A stretch of DNA of 64,000 bases from Alphaproteobacteria bacterium (lineage in GTDB: Bacteria; Pseudomonadota; Alphaproteobacteria; Bin65), in assembly GCA_021776685.1 (NCBI GenBank), contig JAJFFJ010000051.1:26987-90986 (forward strand), written 5' to 3'. The notes under the pieces are model-generated. The model saw nothing but the letters and a program-made list of their open reading frames with translations. It did not search any database and was not told the origin of the DNA. Position numbers and translations under genes: made by a program. Shown in pieces: positions 45,892 to 54,813 of the stretch (the stretch's first letter is position 1; every line of letters begins with the position of its first letter).

Positions 45892-47994
45892 TTATTCATC
45901 CAGCAGGGGCAGACGCTGCACAGGTGCGTCGGACAATTCACCCGGCGGTGCCGGCATCGGCCTGTCCCAGCTTGAAATGCGGATGAAGTCTTCGCGCTTA
46001 AGGCCTTTGGCCTCCTCCCACTCCCGACGTACCCTCGGTGATGTGCTGCCCGCGGACGACCAGCACAATTGATAGCGTTCCGCGCGCTGGATCAGGCGGC
46101 GTACGGCCCGGTCTTTGCCCTGTGCGCGAAGTTCAAGAATCTGCTTCAAATAGGGCATGTTGACGGACTCCGCTGCGGCGGCGAAGCGGTTGACCATCTC
46201 CCGGTCGTCGTTGGCGAAACTTGGGAAGACGCGGCTAAAGGACATGGACTTGGTGACCACCGGCTCGCTGTCTTCAGGGCGTGCGGCGATGCCTGTGGTA
46301 AATGGCGTCTCGCCCACCAGCAAGGCGCCGGCATAGATGGTGACAGTGCCGTCAAGGCTTTGGCCGGCGGCGGGGTCGGTGTCCGGGGCGGCGGCGATGC
46401 GGAATTCCAGCCGGTGGAAATTTTCCACCCATTCCACGCGGACCCAGGGCGGATTGACCCTGCCGCCACGCAGCTTAGGCACCACCAGCATCTCCGCGCC
46501 GGGCCGAATAATCATGTTGGTGTCGTCGCGCGGTTGGGCGCGGTCAGTCAGCGGACCTTCCCGGCGCTCGGTCTCCTGCCGGGCGATGATCGATGCGATC
46601 CCCGATTCATGCAGGTAAATCACCAAGGTACCCCAGGTGCGCGGGCCAACCACTTCGGGGTGATAGAGGGTAAAACGCGCGGGCGCGATGTTGGCGGCAT
46701 TTGCCGGGTCTTTGTCGTCTCCGCCGGATGGCGGTTCAACGGCTTCAGGCCGGCCGCTTCGGTAGACGATGGAAGATTGTCCCCCCACACTTCGGGGCTC
46801 CTTGGGCTCGTTGGGCGCAGGCGGTTCGACTGGCGTGTTTCTCTTCTCGCTGCGGCCCTCTTCGGCTGGCGCTGACGGTTCCGGGCCGGCCGGCCGGGTC
46901 GGACGGTCCAGATCCAGTTCTGTGCTGGGGCCCGGATTGGGCTCGGGCGTGGTGCTCCGCCGGGGCGCGGTCGGCCGATCAAAATCCGATGGCTCGTCGT
47001 CCGAAGACGCCGCCGCCGGCGATTGCGCTGACGGTGGTTCCTCGAAGCGTTGGGTCCGGGCGCCGCCGGACCGGCGATGGGGCCGCATGGGCACAGTGTC
47101 GGGTTCTTCGATAATCCGCTCGTCCAGGCGCGCGCGCATGTTGGCCACCGTTGGCGGGCGCGAACGGGGTGACAGGGCCATGCCCCGGGCAATCATTTCC
47201 AACAGCGGTGTCCGCCATTCGCCGGGGGCGTCCGCCAGCATATTGGCGATTGTGTCCGGCCGGTCCTGGTTGGAAAACGCGCGCGCATCCGCTGGCGGCG
47301 GTGGCTGGCCTGTGACGACCCGGAACAGCGTCGCGCACAGGCTGTAGATGTCGCTCCAGGTGCCGAAGTCTTCCCGCACCAGTAACTCGGGCGAGGCGTA
47401 GGCGCGTACGTGGGCCGCCAACTCTACATCCGGGTCCTCCACCTGCCAGTCGCCCGCGGGCAGGTCCAGAACAGGTTCGGCATTCCGGCTGATGAACAGG
47501 GCGCCGGGGTGGATGCAGCGGTGATACAGCCCGGCACGGTGCACGGCCTCAAGTCCGTTCAGAAGGCCCGGGAGAATCTCCTCAAGCTCCTGCGGGTCGA
47601 GATGTTCTCCGGGCTGCAACAGCGCATCCAGCGCCGCACCGTCGACCAGGCGGGTGGCCAGATATGCTGTGCCGTTGGTTTCCATCACCCGGCGGACGAT
47701 GGCGACATTTTCATGCCGCACCGTGGCGACCGTTCGCGCCCAGCGCATAAATCGGGTGATACCTGCCGTCAGCTCCGGCCGGTCCACCACGGAAACCGGC
47801 ACCACGGCGGGACCATGATCGTCGCGCTTGCACAAGAGCTCCGGAAAGAACTCACGCAGGGCCACCTGCTCGCGGGTGGACTGGTCGATGGCGCGATAGG
47901 TGATTGTCCAGGCGCCCGCGCCCAGCGCTTCCTCAATTCGGTAGGCGCCAATGGTGGCGCCTGCGGGAAGGGCCACGTGACTGGTGGTCACCAT
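45892..47994 (-). CDS. Pseudokinase with proline-rich linker, beta-rich domain and C-terminal TIR domain
   Basis: A 700-residue soluble protein. Residues 15-295 align with the kinase encoded upstream, but all catalytic motifs are lost: the VAIK lysine is Arg47 (VALREF), HRD is HRC (158-160), and DFG is replaced near DLPAGDW (177-183). A Pro/Glu-rich linker (about 300-435) leads to a beta-rich segment (440-570). Residues about 585-690 then read as a TIR domain: VFPSFANDDREMVNRF, LIQRAERYQLCWSSAGST, VRREWEEAKGL and SWDRPMPAPPGEL. Glu658 in RREWEEA is a candidate for the NADase Glu of catalytic TIRs, though Tyr of the usual SYS motif is Phe. It follows the active kinase gene by 57 bases, so it may be its partner or substrate. 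Confidence 0.82.
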   Translation of the reverse strand: MVTTSHVALPAGATIGAYRIEEALGAGAWTITYRAIDQSTREQVALREFFPELLCKRDDHGPAVVPVSVVDRPELTAGITRFMRWARTVATVRHENVAIVRRVMETNGTAYLATRLVDGAALDALLQPGEHLDPQELEEILPGLLNGLEAVHRAGLYHRCIHPGALFISRNAEPVLDLPAGDWQVEDPDVELAAHVRAYASPELLVREDFGTWSDIYSLCATLFRVVTGQPPPPADARAFSNQDRPDTIANMLADAPGEWRTPLLEMIARGMALSPRSRPPTVANMRARLDERIIEEPDTVPMRPHRRSGGARTQRFEEPPSAQSPAAASSDDEPSDFDRPTAPRRSTTPEPNPGPSTELDLDRPTRPAGPEPSAPAEEGRSEKRNTPVEPPAPNEPKEPRSVGGQSSIVYRSGRPEAVEPPSGGDDKDPANAANIAPARFTLYHPEVVGPRTWGTLVIYLHESGIASIIARQETERREGPLTDRAQPRDDTNMIIRPGAEMLVVPKLRGGRVNPPWVRVEWVENFHRLEFRIAAAPDTDPAAGQSLDGTVTIYAGALLVGETPFTTGIAARPEDSEPVVTKSMSFSRVFPSFANDDREMVNRFAAAAESVNMPYLKQILELRAQGKDRAVRRLIQRAERYQLCWSSAGSTSPRVRREWEEAKGLKREDFIRISSWDRPMPAPPGELSDAPVQRLPLLDE

Positions 47995-48051
47995 GTCATG
48001 TCCATCTGCTTCTCAGCGTGCCGAGCCGGGGGAATCGCTTCTTGCGCCCGG

Positions 48052-49869
48052 TCATTTATTTTTGCAATTGCGGGTGTAGTGCTTGCTGATGCTCCGCCAG
48101 TCGCCCTTGTAAAAGATACGGCGCAAGTGGATGCGCTCTGCATCATTGGGGTTCTGTCCAAATTCGTAGGACAGTTCCAGATTGGTGCTCTTGTCCAGAT
48201 AGAAGATGCGAAAGAAGCCTGTTTGAAAATCAATCTTGGTAATCGGATAAGCCGCGAATTTGGTGTTTTTCTTGCGCAGACGGGACATGAACTGGGTACG
48301 CGTCAGATTGATCTCGAACTCCTTGCTACACCAGTGGCCCATCATTCGTGCGTAGCGTGCCGCCAGTGATCCGCTGGGGTTTTTGATCGGCTTGGCCATA
48401 TCTGGGGCCTGGGCCGGCGTTTTGGTGAGCGCGGCCATCAGCTTTTGCGCCTCGGCGCTGTGGCGGCCGGTGGGGAATGCGTCCAGATAGGCCTGGTAGG
48501 CTTCTTTGGTGTTGGCTGCCTTGGCCTTGGCGAAGGCGTCGTTGTCGGCCTTGATTTTCAGGTTCTGGTTTTTCTGATTGGCCTGATCCTCAATCCGGCG
48601 GATCGCCTGACGCGCGTCATCGACCCGGCGGCTGTTTGGAAACTTGCTGATAAAATCGCGATAGGCAGCGAGCGTGTTGTTCGATTTCGCTTGATCCCAG
48701 GCTTTTTCATCGGAGTTGGTGACCGGCCCGACGTCGCCGCCGTCCTTGTTCATGAACACCACGGCAGCGCCGCCACCGCCGCCGATAACGATGAGGGCGG
48801 CGAGGCCGATCGCGATCCATTTGCCCGCGCCGCTGGATTTTTTCTGGTCGCCCACGGCAGCGGCCGTGCGGGCAGCCAATGCGGGTGAGGCATCCACGGC
48901 GGTGGCGCCTGCGGCAGCGGCTACTGCCCCGGCGCCCGCGATCATGGTCTCGTCCCCGCTAGGTATGGCGGCGGGCTGGCCGGCGCGCAGAAGTTCGCGC
49001 AACTCCGGGACAGACTGCGGCCGGTCCTGCTCAAGGACCGACATGGACTTGTCGATGGCGTTCAGCAGGGTCTGGGAATAGGTGCCCCGCGCGGCCTCCG
49101 CGGCCATCTTCATGGGGTCCGCATTGTTGCGCATGACCGCGCCGGCCCGCCGCGGTGCTTCTACCGGCCGTTCGCCAGCGATGCAGCGATAGAGTGTGGC
49201 GCCGATGGCGTAGATGTCTGTCCAGGGGCCCTGTTCGGTCTCGCTGTCATATTGTTCGTAAGGCGCATAGCCAGCGGTGACGATACTGGTCAGACCCTGG
49301 CTGTGGCCGGCAATCGCCTGCCGCGCGGCGCCGAAGTCAATCAGCACCGGCTTGCCGTCATTGCGGATAAAGATGTTCGCCGGCTTGATATCCCGGTGCA
49401 TGAATCCGGCGTTATGAACCTGTTCCAGCCCGTCCAGGAGCGGAAAGATCACCTCCATGATCTCATCTTCGCTGAGCGACCTGTCTGGATGGATCAGTTC
49501 ACCGAGGGTTTTGCCGTCCTGATACTCCATTACCAGGTAGGCCGAACCGTGGGCCGGGAAGTAACGGAACACGGTGACGATGTTCGGATGGCGGAAGGCA
49601 ACCAGGGTTTCCGCTTCCATGCGGAAACGGTCGAGGCCCCAATCGAAATCGTCCTTGTGGCCGTCCGTGGCCGGCATCACGGTGACGTTGTCCCGTCCCC
49701 GTGTGGCCAGGCCAACTGGCATATACTCCTTGATCGCCACATGGCGGTTCAGATGGATGTCCCGCGCGCGATACGTAATGCCAAAGCCGCCCACCCCGAG
49801 GACGGATTCCACTTCGAAATCCTGCAGCATATAGCCGACGGGCAGGGTGGTGCTCGTCTCGGTCGCCAT
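48052..49869 (-). CDS. Membrane Ser/Thr protein kinase (Hanks type)
   Basis: The 605-residue protein has an intact kinase domain (residues 15-295): GVGGFG P-loop, VAIK with Lys47, HRDIKPAN (158-165), DFGAA (178-182) and TAGYAPYEQ. An Ala-rich linker and one TM (about 351-374) follow, then a periplasmic part with two similar helical repeats (AWDQAKSNNTLAAYRDFISK near 390 and AFAKAKAANTKEAYQAYLDA near 445) and a C-terminal domain of about 100 residues with a Cys at each end (HWCSKEFE, RNCKNK). It probably senses an envelope signal and phosphorylates cytoplasmic targets. The ATG at 49869 has AGAGA upstream; the earlier start at 49947 lacks support. Confidence 0.9.
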   Translation of the reverse strand: MATETSTTLPVGYMLQDFEVESVLGVGGFGITYRARDIHLNRHVAIKEYMPVGLATRGRDNVTVMPATDGHKDDFDWGLDRFRMEAETLVAFRHPNIVTVFRYFPAHGSAYLVMEYQDGKTLGELIHPDRSLSEDEIMEVIFPLLDGLEQVHNAGFMHRDIKPANIFIRNDGKPVLIDFGAARQAIAGHSQGLTSIVTAGYAPYEQYDSETEQGPWTDIYAIGATLYRCIAGERPVEAPRRAGAVMRNNADPMKMAAEAARGTYSQTLLNAIDKSMSVLEQDRPQSVPELRELLRAGQPAAIPSGDETMIAGAGAVAAAAGATAVDASPALAARTAAAVGDQKKSSGAGKWIAIGLAALIVIGGGGGAAVVFMNKDGGDVGPVTNSDEKAWDQAKSNNTLAAYRDFISKFPNSRRVDDARQAIRRIEDQANQKNQNLKIKADNDAFAKAKAANTKEAYQAYLDAFPTGRHSAEAQKLMAALTKTPAQAPDMAKPIKNPSGSLAARYARMMGHWCSKEFEINLTRTQFMSRLRKKNTKFAAYPITKIDFQTGFFRIFYLDKSTNLELSYEFGQNPNDAERIHLRRIFYKGDWRSISKHYTRNCKNK

Positions 49870-50041
49870 AAAGTGTCTCTCTGTCGCGCGTTCTGGGGGC
49901 GGAGTGTACATGCAGGCCCCGGCCCAGAAAAGGGCGCGCCGCCGCATGTTTGGCGCAGGTCTAGTGTGTATCGGCGCCGTGCTTCCGGCGTTCCCAGAAA
50001 AATGGTGTCAGGGTTAAGGCGCGTGACGCCGCCGTTGGAGA

Positions 50042-50305
50042 TCAGTGCAGACGCAGTTCGCCTTCGACAAATTTGAACTCGGCGGGCTTGACCAGCGGAC
50101 TACTGGCGACCCGCACATGATGAAGCGCGCCTTCCAGATTGGTGTCCCAGAAACGCAAAAAGCGCCGCAGGATTGGAAACCTGGGCGCCGTGTCGAGATT
50201 CTGCCAGACGAAAGATTGCAGAATGTCCGGAAAGTCTGGCAGGTGATAGATGATTTCGGCGGTGGTTAGCCGTTGCCCTTTCAACTGGGCGTGCAGGGAT
50301 GACAT
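50042..50305 (-). CDS. Usg-family protein, unknown function
   Basis: A small 87-residue protein starting at the ATG 50305 behind a clear AGGAGG. The core LTTAEIIYHLPDFPDILQSF followed by VWQNLDTAPRFPILRRFLRFW matches the Usg family, named for a gene near trp genes in pseudomonads and common as a short stand-alone protein in alphaproteobacteria. It has no signal peptide or TM. Its role is not known. The 172 bases to the kinase start and the 197 bases upstream hold no gene I can see. Confidence 0.8.
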   Translation of the reverse strand: MSSLHAQLKGQRLTTAEIIYHLPDFPDILQSFVWQNLDTAPRFPILRRFLRFWDTNLEGALHHVRVASSPLVKPAEFKFVEGELRLH

Positions 50306-50502
50306 GAAGCCTCCTGTGATTGTTGGCCGCTGCTCTGCGGTCGGCGCCCCCTGCATCTTCTGGTTCCTACACTTGGATGCGTTCGCCGCGGCAGAACTCT
50401 CCCCAATTATGTGTGGGTTGGGCAACAAAAAAGTATGCAGATCAATAGTTTGGCAGCGATGGTCCGCGAGTGCTGCCAGTCCTTAAGTGCCGTCACGTGC
50501 CG

Positions 50503-51441
50503 TCAGGCGACCCGCCGCCAAGCGGTGCCTTCATGGGCCGGGGCCGCCAAATCCGGGTGCAGCATTTCCGCGAGAATTTCCACTGAGTCCGCCAACCGCG
50601 GGCCGGGTCGATTGAAATACTGGTGACCGTCAGCCATGTAGACACGGCCCGCCTTCACGGCGTCCATCTCGGCCCAGCCGGGCATGGCCAGCAGGTTGGG
50701 CAGGTCGCGGTCAATCTGCACCAGGTCGAATCCACAGGGAATCACCAGGATCACGTCGGGATTGGCCGCGCGATAGGTTTCCCACTCGATTGTCCCGGAG
50801 TGCACGCCAGGCTCACCAAAGACCGGTTCTCCGCCCGCGGCCTCGATCATCTCCGGCATCCAGTTGCCCGCGGTAAACAGCGGATCAATCCACTCAATCG
50901 CACCCACTCGCGGCCGCACAGGCGCTGCCGAGGTTTTTTCGCGCACCGCCTCAACCCGTGCCCTACACGCCCCGGTCAATTCGCGGCCCCGTTCCGGCGC
51001 CCCCAACGCATCGGCTGTACGCTCGATGTCCTGCCACACATCTTCCAGCAGGTTGGGGTTGTGGGAAACAATGGTCGCCTGATGGTCGGTCCAGTCGCGG
51101 ACCGCCGCCTCTACCTCCGTCAGACTGGCGGCACACACCTGGCACTGATCCTGGGTGACGATGATGTCTGGCCGCAGATCCCGCAGGCGCGCATCGTCCA
51201 CATGGTAGGGCGACAGGCCGTTTTGCACCAGCTCGCGTACCCGGTCATCTATCTGTCCGCTGGTGCCGTTCAGGTCAAACTTGGCGGTGGTGCACGATGG
51301 CAGGGCCTCAACGCCGGCTGGATAGTCGCATTCATGGGACCGGCCCACGAGATTGTCCCTGAACCCCAGGGCCGAGACGATTTCGGTCGCGCTGCACAGC
51401 AGCGATACGATGCGGGGATTGTCCACGGGCAAGGCCTCCAT
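50503..51441 (-). CDS. Cobalamin-binding-type protein (BtuF/helical backbone metal receptor family), no signal peptide
   Basis: The 312-residue protein has the helical-backbone receptor fold: IVSLLCSATEIVSALGF at the start, GRSHECDYPAGVEALP near 36, LRPDIIVTQDQCQVCA near 90, IEWIDPLFTAGNWMPEMI near 180 and VYMADGHQYFNRPGPRL near 268. The HECDYP motif marks a stand-alone group annotated as cobalamin-binding. No signal peptide is visible, so it may act in the cytoplasm, and there are no B12 transport genes next to it. The ATG at 51441 is chosen; 51456 is possible. It is divergent from glutathione peroxidase. Confidence 0.78.
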   Translation of the reverse strand: MEALPVDNPRIVSLLCSATEIVSALGFRDNLVGRSHECDYPAGVEALPSCTTAKFDLNGTSGQIDDRVRELVQNGLSPYHVDDARLRDLRPDIIVTQDQCQVCAASLTEVEAAVRDWTDHQATIVSHNPNLLEDVWQDIERTADALGAPERGRELTGACRARVEAVREKTSAAPVRPRVGAIEWIDPLFTAGNWMPEMIEAAGGEPVFGEPGVHSGTIEWETYRAANPDVILVIPCGFDLVQIDRDLPNLLAMPGWAEMDAVKAGRVYMADGHQYFNRPGPRLADSVEILAEMLHPDLAAPAHEGTAWRRVA

Positions 51442-51595
51442 CTTTCGTTGACCCATGTTGGCGCGATGGGGCCGCGGGTGCAACGGCCCGTGCTGCCGCT
51501 ATATGATTTTGGGTGTTTCCCGCTTGCGCCGGCCTATATGTACAACAGGGGCCCAATCCTGCGGCTGCGCATTGGCCGGCACCGGGGAGCACAAG

Positions 51596-52123
51596 ATGAC
51601 CACCGCACATGAGTTTGAGTTTGATGCGCTTGATGGCGGACGCATCGCCATGGCGGATTTTGCCGGCAAGGTTGTGCTGGTGGTCAACACTGCGTCCGAA
51701 TGCGGCTTCACCACCCAATACAGTGATATGGAGGCCCTTTGGCGCTCCTACCGGGATCGCGACGTGGTGGTCCTGGGCGTCCCGTCAAACGATTTTGGCA
51801 AACAGGAGCCGGGCGACGAAACCGACATTCGTGAATTCTGCGCCCACTATTACCGGATCAGCTTTCCGATGACGACCAAGCAGCATGTTATCGGTCCCGA
51901 CGCCCACCCTTTTTATTCATGGGTAGCGCGCGAGCTGGGCGAGGACATGGCGCCGAAATGGAATTTCCACAAATATCTGATCGACTCTAGTGGCGCGATT
52001 GCCGGCGCCTGGCCGTCCAAGGTGGAGCCGCGGGACAAGGAAATTGGCAACGTCATTCAGGATCTGCTTAGCCTCTCACGGGCGCCAGAGCGCAGCACCT
52101 GGACGCGCAAGAAATCGAGCTAG
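51596..52123 (+). CDS. Glutathione peroxidase (Cys type)
   Basis: The 175-residue thioredoxin-fold protein holds the catalytic set: Cys36 in NTASECGFT, Gln70 in SNDFGKQEPG and Trp122 in WNFHKYLID. It reduces hydrogen or lipid peroxides using glutathione or thioredoxin in the cytoplasm. The active residue is Cys (TGC), not selenocysteine. The ATG at 51596 follows the 154-base divergent region shared with the cobalamin-binding-like gene; an upstream ORF extension to 51455 is not homologous to the family. Confidence 0.94.
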   Translation: MTTAHEFEFDALDGGRIAMADFAGKVVLVVNTASECGFTTQYSDMEALWRSYRDRDVVVLGVPSNDFGKQEPGDETDIREFCAHYYRISFPMTTKQHVIGPDAHPFYSWVARELGEDMAPKWNFHKYLIDSSGAIAGAWPSKVEPRDKEIGNVIQDLLSLSRAPERSTWTRKKSS

Positions 52124-52154
52124 GTTGGTCTAGAACAGGCTTCGGAGAATTTGA

Positions 52155-52961
52155 TTAGTCGCGGGACCACTTGGTCTGCGGCCGGGGCTGTTCCACCCCG
52201 TCGACACGGACGACATCCACCACTTCATTGTAAAAACACAGGTGGTCGCGGATGCGCCCCGATTCCTCTATCGGCTCCGGATAGCTCCAGACCACGTCTT
52301 CCCAAATCTGCCCGTTGACGGTGGCGTGCCAGTAGACGGCCTCGCCCTTGTAAGGGCATTGGCTCCGGGTCTCACTTGGCGTTAGCAGGTCCATGCGAAC
52401 GTCCTCCACTGGCACGTAAAAGCGGGTCGGCAGTTCGGTCTCGAAGAGGAACATGGCCTCGTGTGTCCGGGCGACGGTTTCGCCACCCAGCACGACCTCA
52501 ACCTCGCGGCCGCTGATGGTGATGTCGATCCGCTTGTGCGGGTCACGGGCGTGGACGAAGACCTCTTCCTCCTCTTCCAGCCAGCGGTCCATCTCGCCCC
52601 AAACGAAGGCCACGTGATCACCGATCCCCGCCACGTGGGGCGACGGGCTGTCATAGGCCCATACTGCATTCTCTGATCGCTTGCCCCCGGCAGACAGGGA
52701 CCAATAGCGGGCGTCGCCTTTGTGAGGGCAGTGACTGCTCTGGTCGGCGGCGGTCATCAGGTCCATGCGCACGTCGGCTTTTGGGAAGTAGTAGACCGGC
52801 AGATGCCCCTGCTCGAGCAGGGTGATGACATTGATGCTGTCGGCGACCACCTCGCCGCCAAAGATAGCGCGGACCCGTTTGGGGCAGAGCTCCAGGCTGA
52901 TGGCGTAGATCGAGTCGGTGCGCCAGCCGTCGTCGAACTTGAGTGCACGGGTGATGGGCAT
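52155..52961 (-). CDS. Protein with two DUF427 domains
   Basis: The 268-residue protein consists of two similar halves. Each has a beta-rich unit ending in a conserved Cys-Pro-(His/Tyr)-Lys-Gly-(Asp/Glu)-Ala block: SSHCPHKGDARYWSL near residue 83 and RSQCPYKGEAVYWHA near 203, each preceded by YFPKADVRMDL or YVPVEDVRMDL and followed by WAYDSP or WSYPEP. This is the DUF427 (NTP_transf_9) family; no activity is established. The ATG at 52961 is chosen, as the longer ORF lacks a site. It is divergent from the GST gene by 113 bases. Confidence 0.87.
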   Translation of the reverse strand: MPITRALKFDDGWRTDSIYAISLELCPKRVRAIFGGEVVADSINVITLLEQGHLPVYYFPKADVRMDLMTAADQSSHCPHKGDARYWSLSAGGKRSENAVWAYDSPSPHVAGIGDHVAFVWGEMDRWLEEEEEVFVHARDPHKRIDITISGREVEVVLGGETVARTHEAMFLFETELPTRFYVPVEDVRMDLLTPSETRSQCPYKGEAVYWHATVNGQIWEDVVWSYPEPIEESGRIRDHLCFYNEVVDVVRVDGVEQPRPQTKWSRD

Positions 52962-53074
52962 GGTGGGCTCGCTTGCTTGTTTCGCTGGAAAATGTGGGCC
53001 TTTCCCGGCGCATTGGCAACGGGTGGCGCGCATCCTATTGTGCGCGCGATTTGTTCCCGAACCCCGAGACACTC

Positions 53075-53992
53075 ATGGCCGACATCATTCTGCACCACTA
53101 TGACGCTTCGCCCTTCGCCCACAAGGTGCGCCTGATGATGGGCCACAAGGGCCTGGCCTGGAAATCCGTGGTGATCCCCATGGTCATGCCCAAACCTGAT
53201 CTGATGCCGCTGACGGGCGGCTACCGGCGCACGCCGGTGATGCAGATTGGCGCCGATATCTATTGCGACACCCGCCTGATCGCCTGGGAGCTGGAGGCGC
53301 GCCACCCGGACCCGACCTTCTATCCAGGAAATGGCGAGGGGCTTGCCGCCATCCTGACCCGCTGGGCGGACGACAACCTGTTCCTGCCGGGAGTTAATTT
53401 CGTCTTCTCGAACGTCGCGGACAAGCTGCCGCCGGCCCTGTTGGCCGATCGGGCAAAGATGCGCGGCGCAGAACCGCCGGATCCAGAGAAGCTCAAGGCA
53501 CTGACCCCTCGCCTCCTTGCTGCCGTGACGCCGCTGCTCGAGACCGCGGAAGCCCTGTTCGCTGACAGCCGCACATTTGTGGGCGGTGACGCCTGTGGCA
53601 TGGCGGATTATGCGCTTTATCATCCTTTGTGGATGTTCACCGGCGCCGGTAAGAAGGTCGCCGCTGCGCTGGAGCCCTATCAGAATCTGTCCACCTGGAT
53701 GGCGCGGGTTGACGCCGTGGGCGAGGGGACGCGGGAAGAGATGGAATCTGGCGCGGCGCTTGATGCCGCGCGGGAGGCGGAGCCTGCGCCCGTGGCCGAG
53801 CCCACCCCTGACGCTGCGTCACCGCAGCCGGGTGATGCTGTCTCTGTCCTCGCCGCTGACAAGGTGCCCGAGGCAGTGACCGGCGAGGTGGTCTATGTGG
53901 ACGGCCGCCGGGTCACCATCCGGCGTGAGGACTCCCAGGTCGGGGTTCTGCACCAGCATTTCCCCCGGGAAGGATACATCTTCGCCAAATAA
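53075..53992 (+). CDS. Glutathione S-transferase family protein with C-terminal extension
   Basis: The 305-residue protein begins with a GST N-terminal thioredoxin-like domain (IILHHYDASPFAHKVRLMMG, then GGYRRTPVMQIGADIYCDTR) and has an all-helical C-terminal domain to about 230. After an Ala/Pro-rich linker a further segment of about 45 residues (GDAVSVLAADK, GEVVYVDGRRVTIRR, VGVLHQHFPREGY) forms a small beta domain seen in some alphaproteobacterial GSTs. It probably binds glutathione; the substrate is unknown. It converges on the kinase-like gene. Confidence 0.85.
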   Translation: MADIILHHYDASPFAHKVRLMMGHKGLAWKSVVIPMVMPKPDLMPLTGGYRRTPVMQIGADIYCDTRLIAWELEARHPDPTFYPGNGEGLAAILTRWADDNLFLPGVNFVFSNVADKLPPALLADRAKMRGAEPPDPEKLKALTPRLLAAVTPLLETAEALFADSRTFVGGDACGMADYALYHPLWMFTGAGKKVAAALEPYQNLSTWMARVDAVGEGTREEMESGAALDAAREAEPAPVAEPTPDAASPQPGDAVSVLAADKVPEAVTGEVVYVDGRRVTIRREDSQVGVLHQHFPREGYIFAK

Positions 53993-54016
53993 CAGGCGCG
54001 ATCGCTGGAACAGGCT

Positions 54017-54772
54017 CTATCGCTTGGGCGCCGCCGGCTTGCGCTCGACAGGGGCCAACTCGCCCGTGCCCTCGCCGTCCTGCCAATGAAGAATCCGGCG
54101 AGTGACGAAGTTGTAGGCAACCTTTCCGGTCTTGCGCCAAATCCGCGACACCAGACTGGGGGTCGCCAGCATCTGCTTTTCAGACCGGGTCAGCGCATCC
54201 GGGCAATACATGCGTTTGTGCTTCAGAAGATGACGCAGATCCTCGCGCGCCATCGTTCGGAATGTGCGGGTGCGTCGGCGGCGGGTCGATGCCAGCTGGA
54301 AATCGATCAACGCCGGCGTCCCATCATCCTTGACCAGCCAGTTCTGCTGCTTGGCCAGGTCGTTGTGGGCAACACCCGCCCTGTGAAGCTTGATCAGGAG
54401 CATCCGGGCCTCACGAAAGTAGGCGGGATTTCTCGGTTCGGCTTCCTGCATCGCCCGGCCGCCGATCCAGGATCTAACGATGACGCGGCGCGACGCGTAT
54501 AGCAGTTCCGGCGTGTCCTGAATTCCGGCCAGCCGCTCAAGGGCGCGGCGCTCGCGCCGGCCGAACCAACTTGCAATGGGGCGCAGCCAGAGCCTGGAAA
54601 ACCCGATATCACGCCGTACGGCTTCGACCTCGACTTCCGGGGTGGTGAAGCGCCCAAAGTCCGAGCGGGAAAAGAAATCCGCTTTCAGGAAATGGCCATG
54701 CATAAAGGCGGCCGGTTCCGTGGGCACCGGCCGTTGTCGTCTTTCGTGTATCGGCGCCTTTTGGCGTGGCAT
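54017..54772 (-). CDS. Kinase-fold protein of the LPS-core/InaA type
   Basis: A 251-residue protein with a protein-kinase-like fold. The C-terminal lobe has GVAHNDLAKQQNWLV near residue 134 (HND replacing HRD, with catalytic Asp and metal Asn retained) and ALIDFQLAS near 154 (DFQ in place of DFG). The N-lobe is short. Such proteins (InaA, WaaP, RIO-like) phosphorylate lipopolysaccharide heptose or act in envelope stress; here the substrate is unknown. No signal peptide. It follows two small secreted-protein genes on the same strand by 41 bases. Confidence 0.72.
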   Translation of the reverse strand: MPRQKAPIHERRQRPVPTEPAAFMHGHFLKADFFSRSDFGRFTTPEVEVEAVRRDIGFSRLWLRPIASWFGRRERRALERLAGIQDTPELLYASRRVIVRSWIGGRAMQEAEPRNPAYFREARMLLIKLHRAGVAHNDLAKQQNWLVKDDGTPALIDFQLASTRRRRTRTFRTMAREDLRHLLKHKRMYCPDALTRSEKQMLATPSLVSRIWRKTGKVAYNFVTRRILHWQDGEGTGELAPVERKPAAPKR

Positions 54773-54813
54773 GGCGTTTGAGGTCTTAAGCTTGAGGGGA
54801 GGTCAGACACACC

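Noticed and set aside
45892..49869. Reading the tandem kinase genes as an ordinary duplicated kinase pair
   Set aside because: The second protein has lost all catalytic motifs and carries a different C-terminal domain, so it is not a second kinase.
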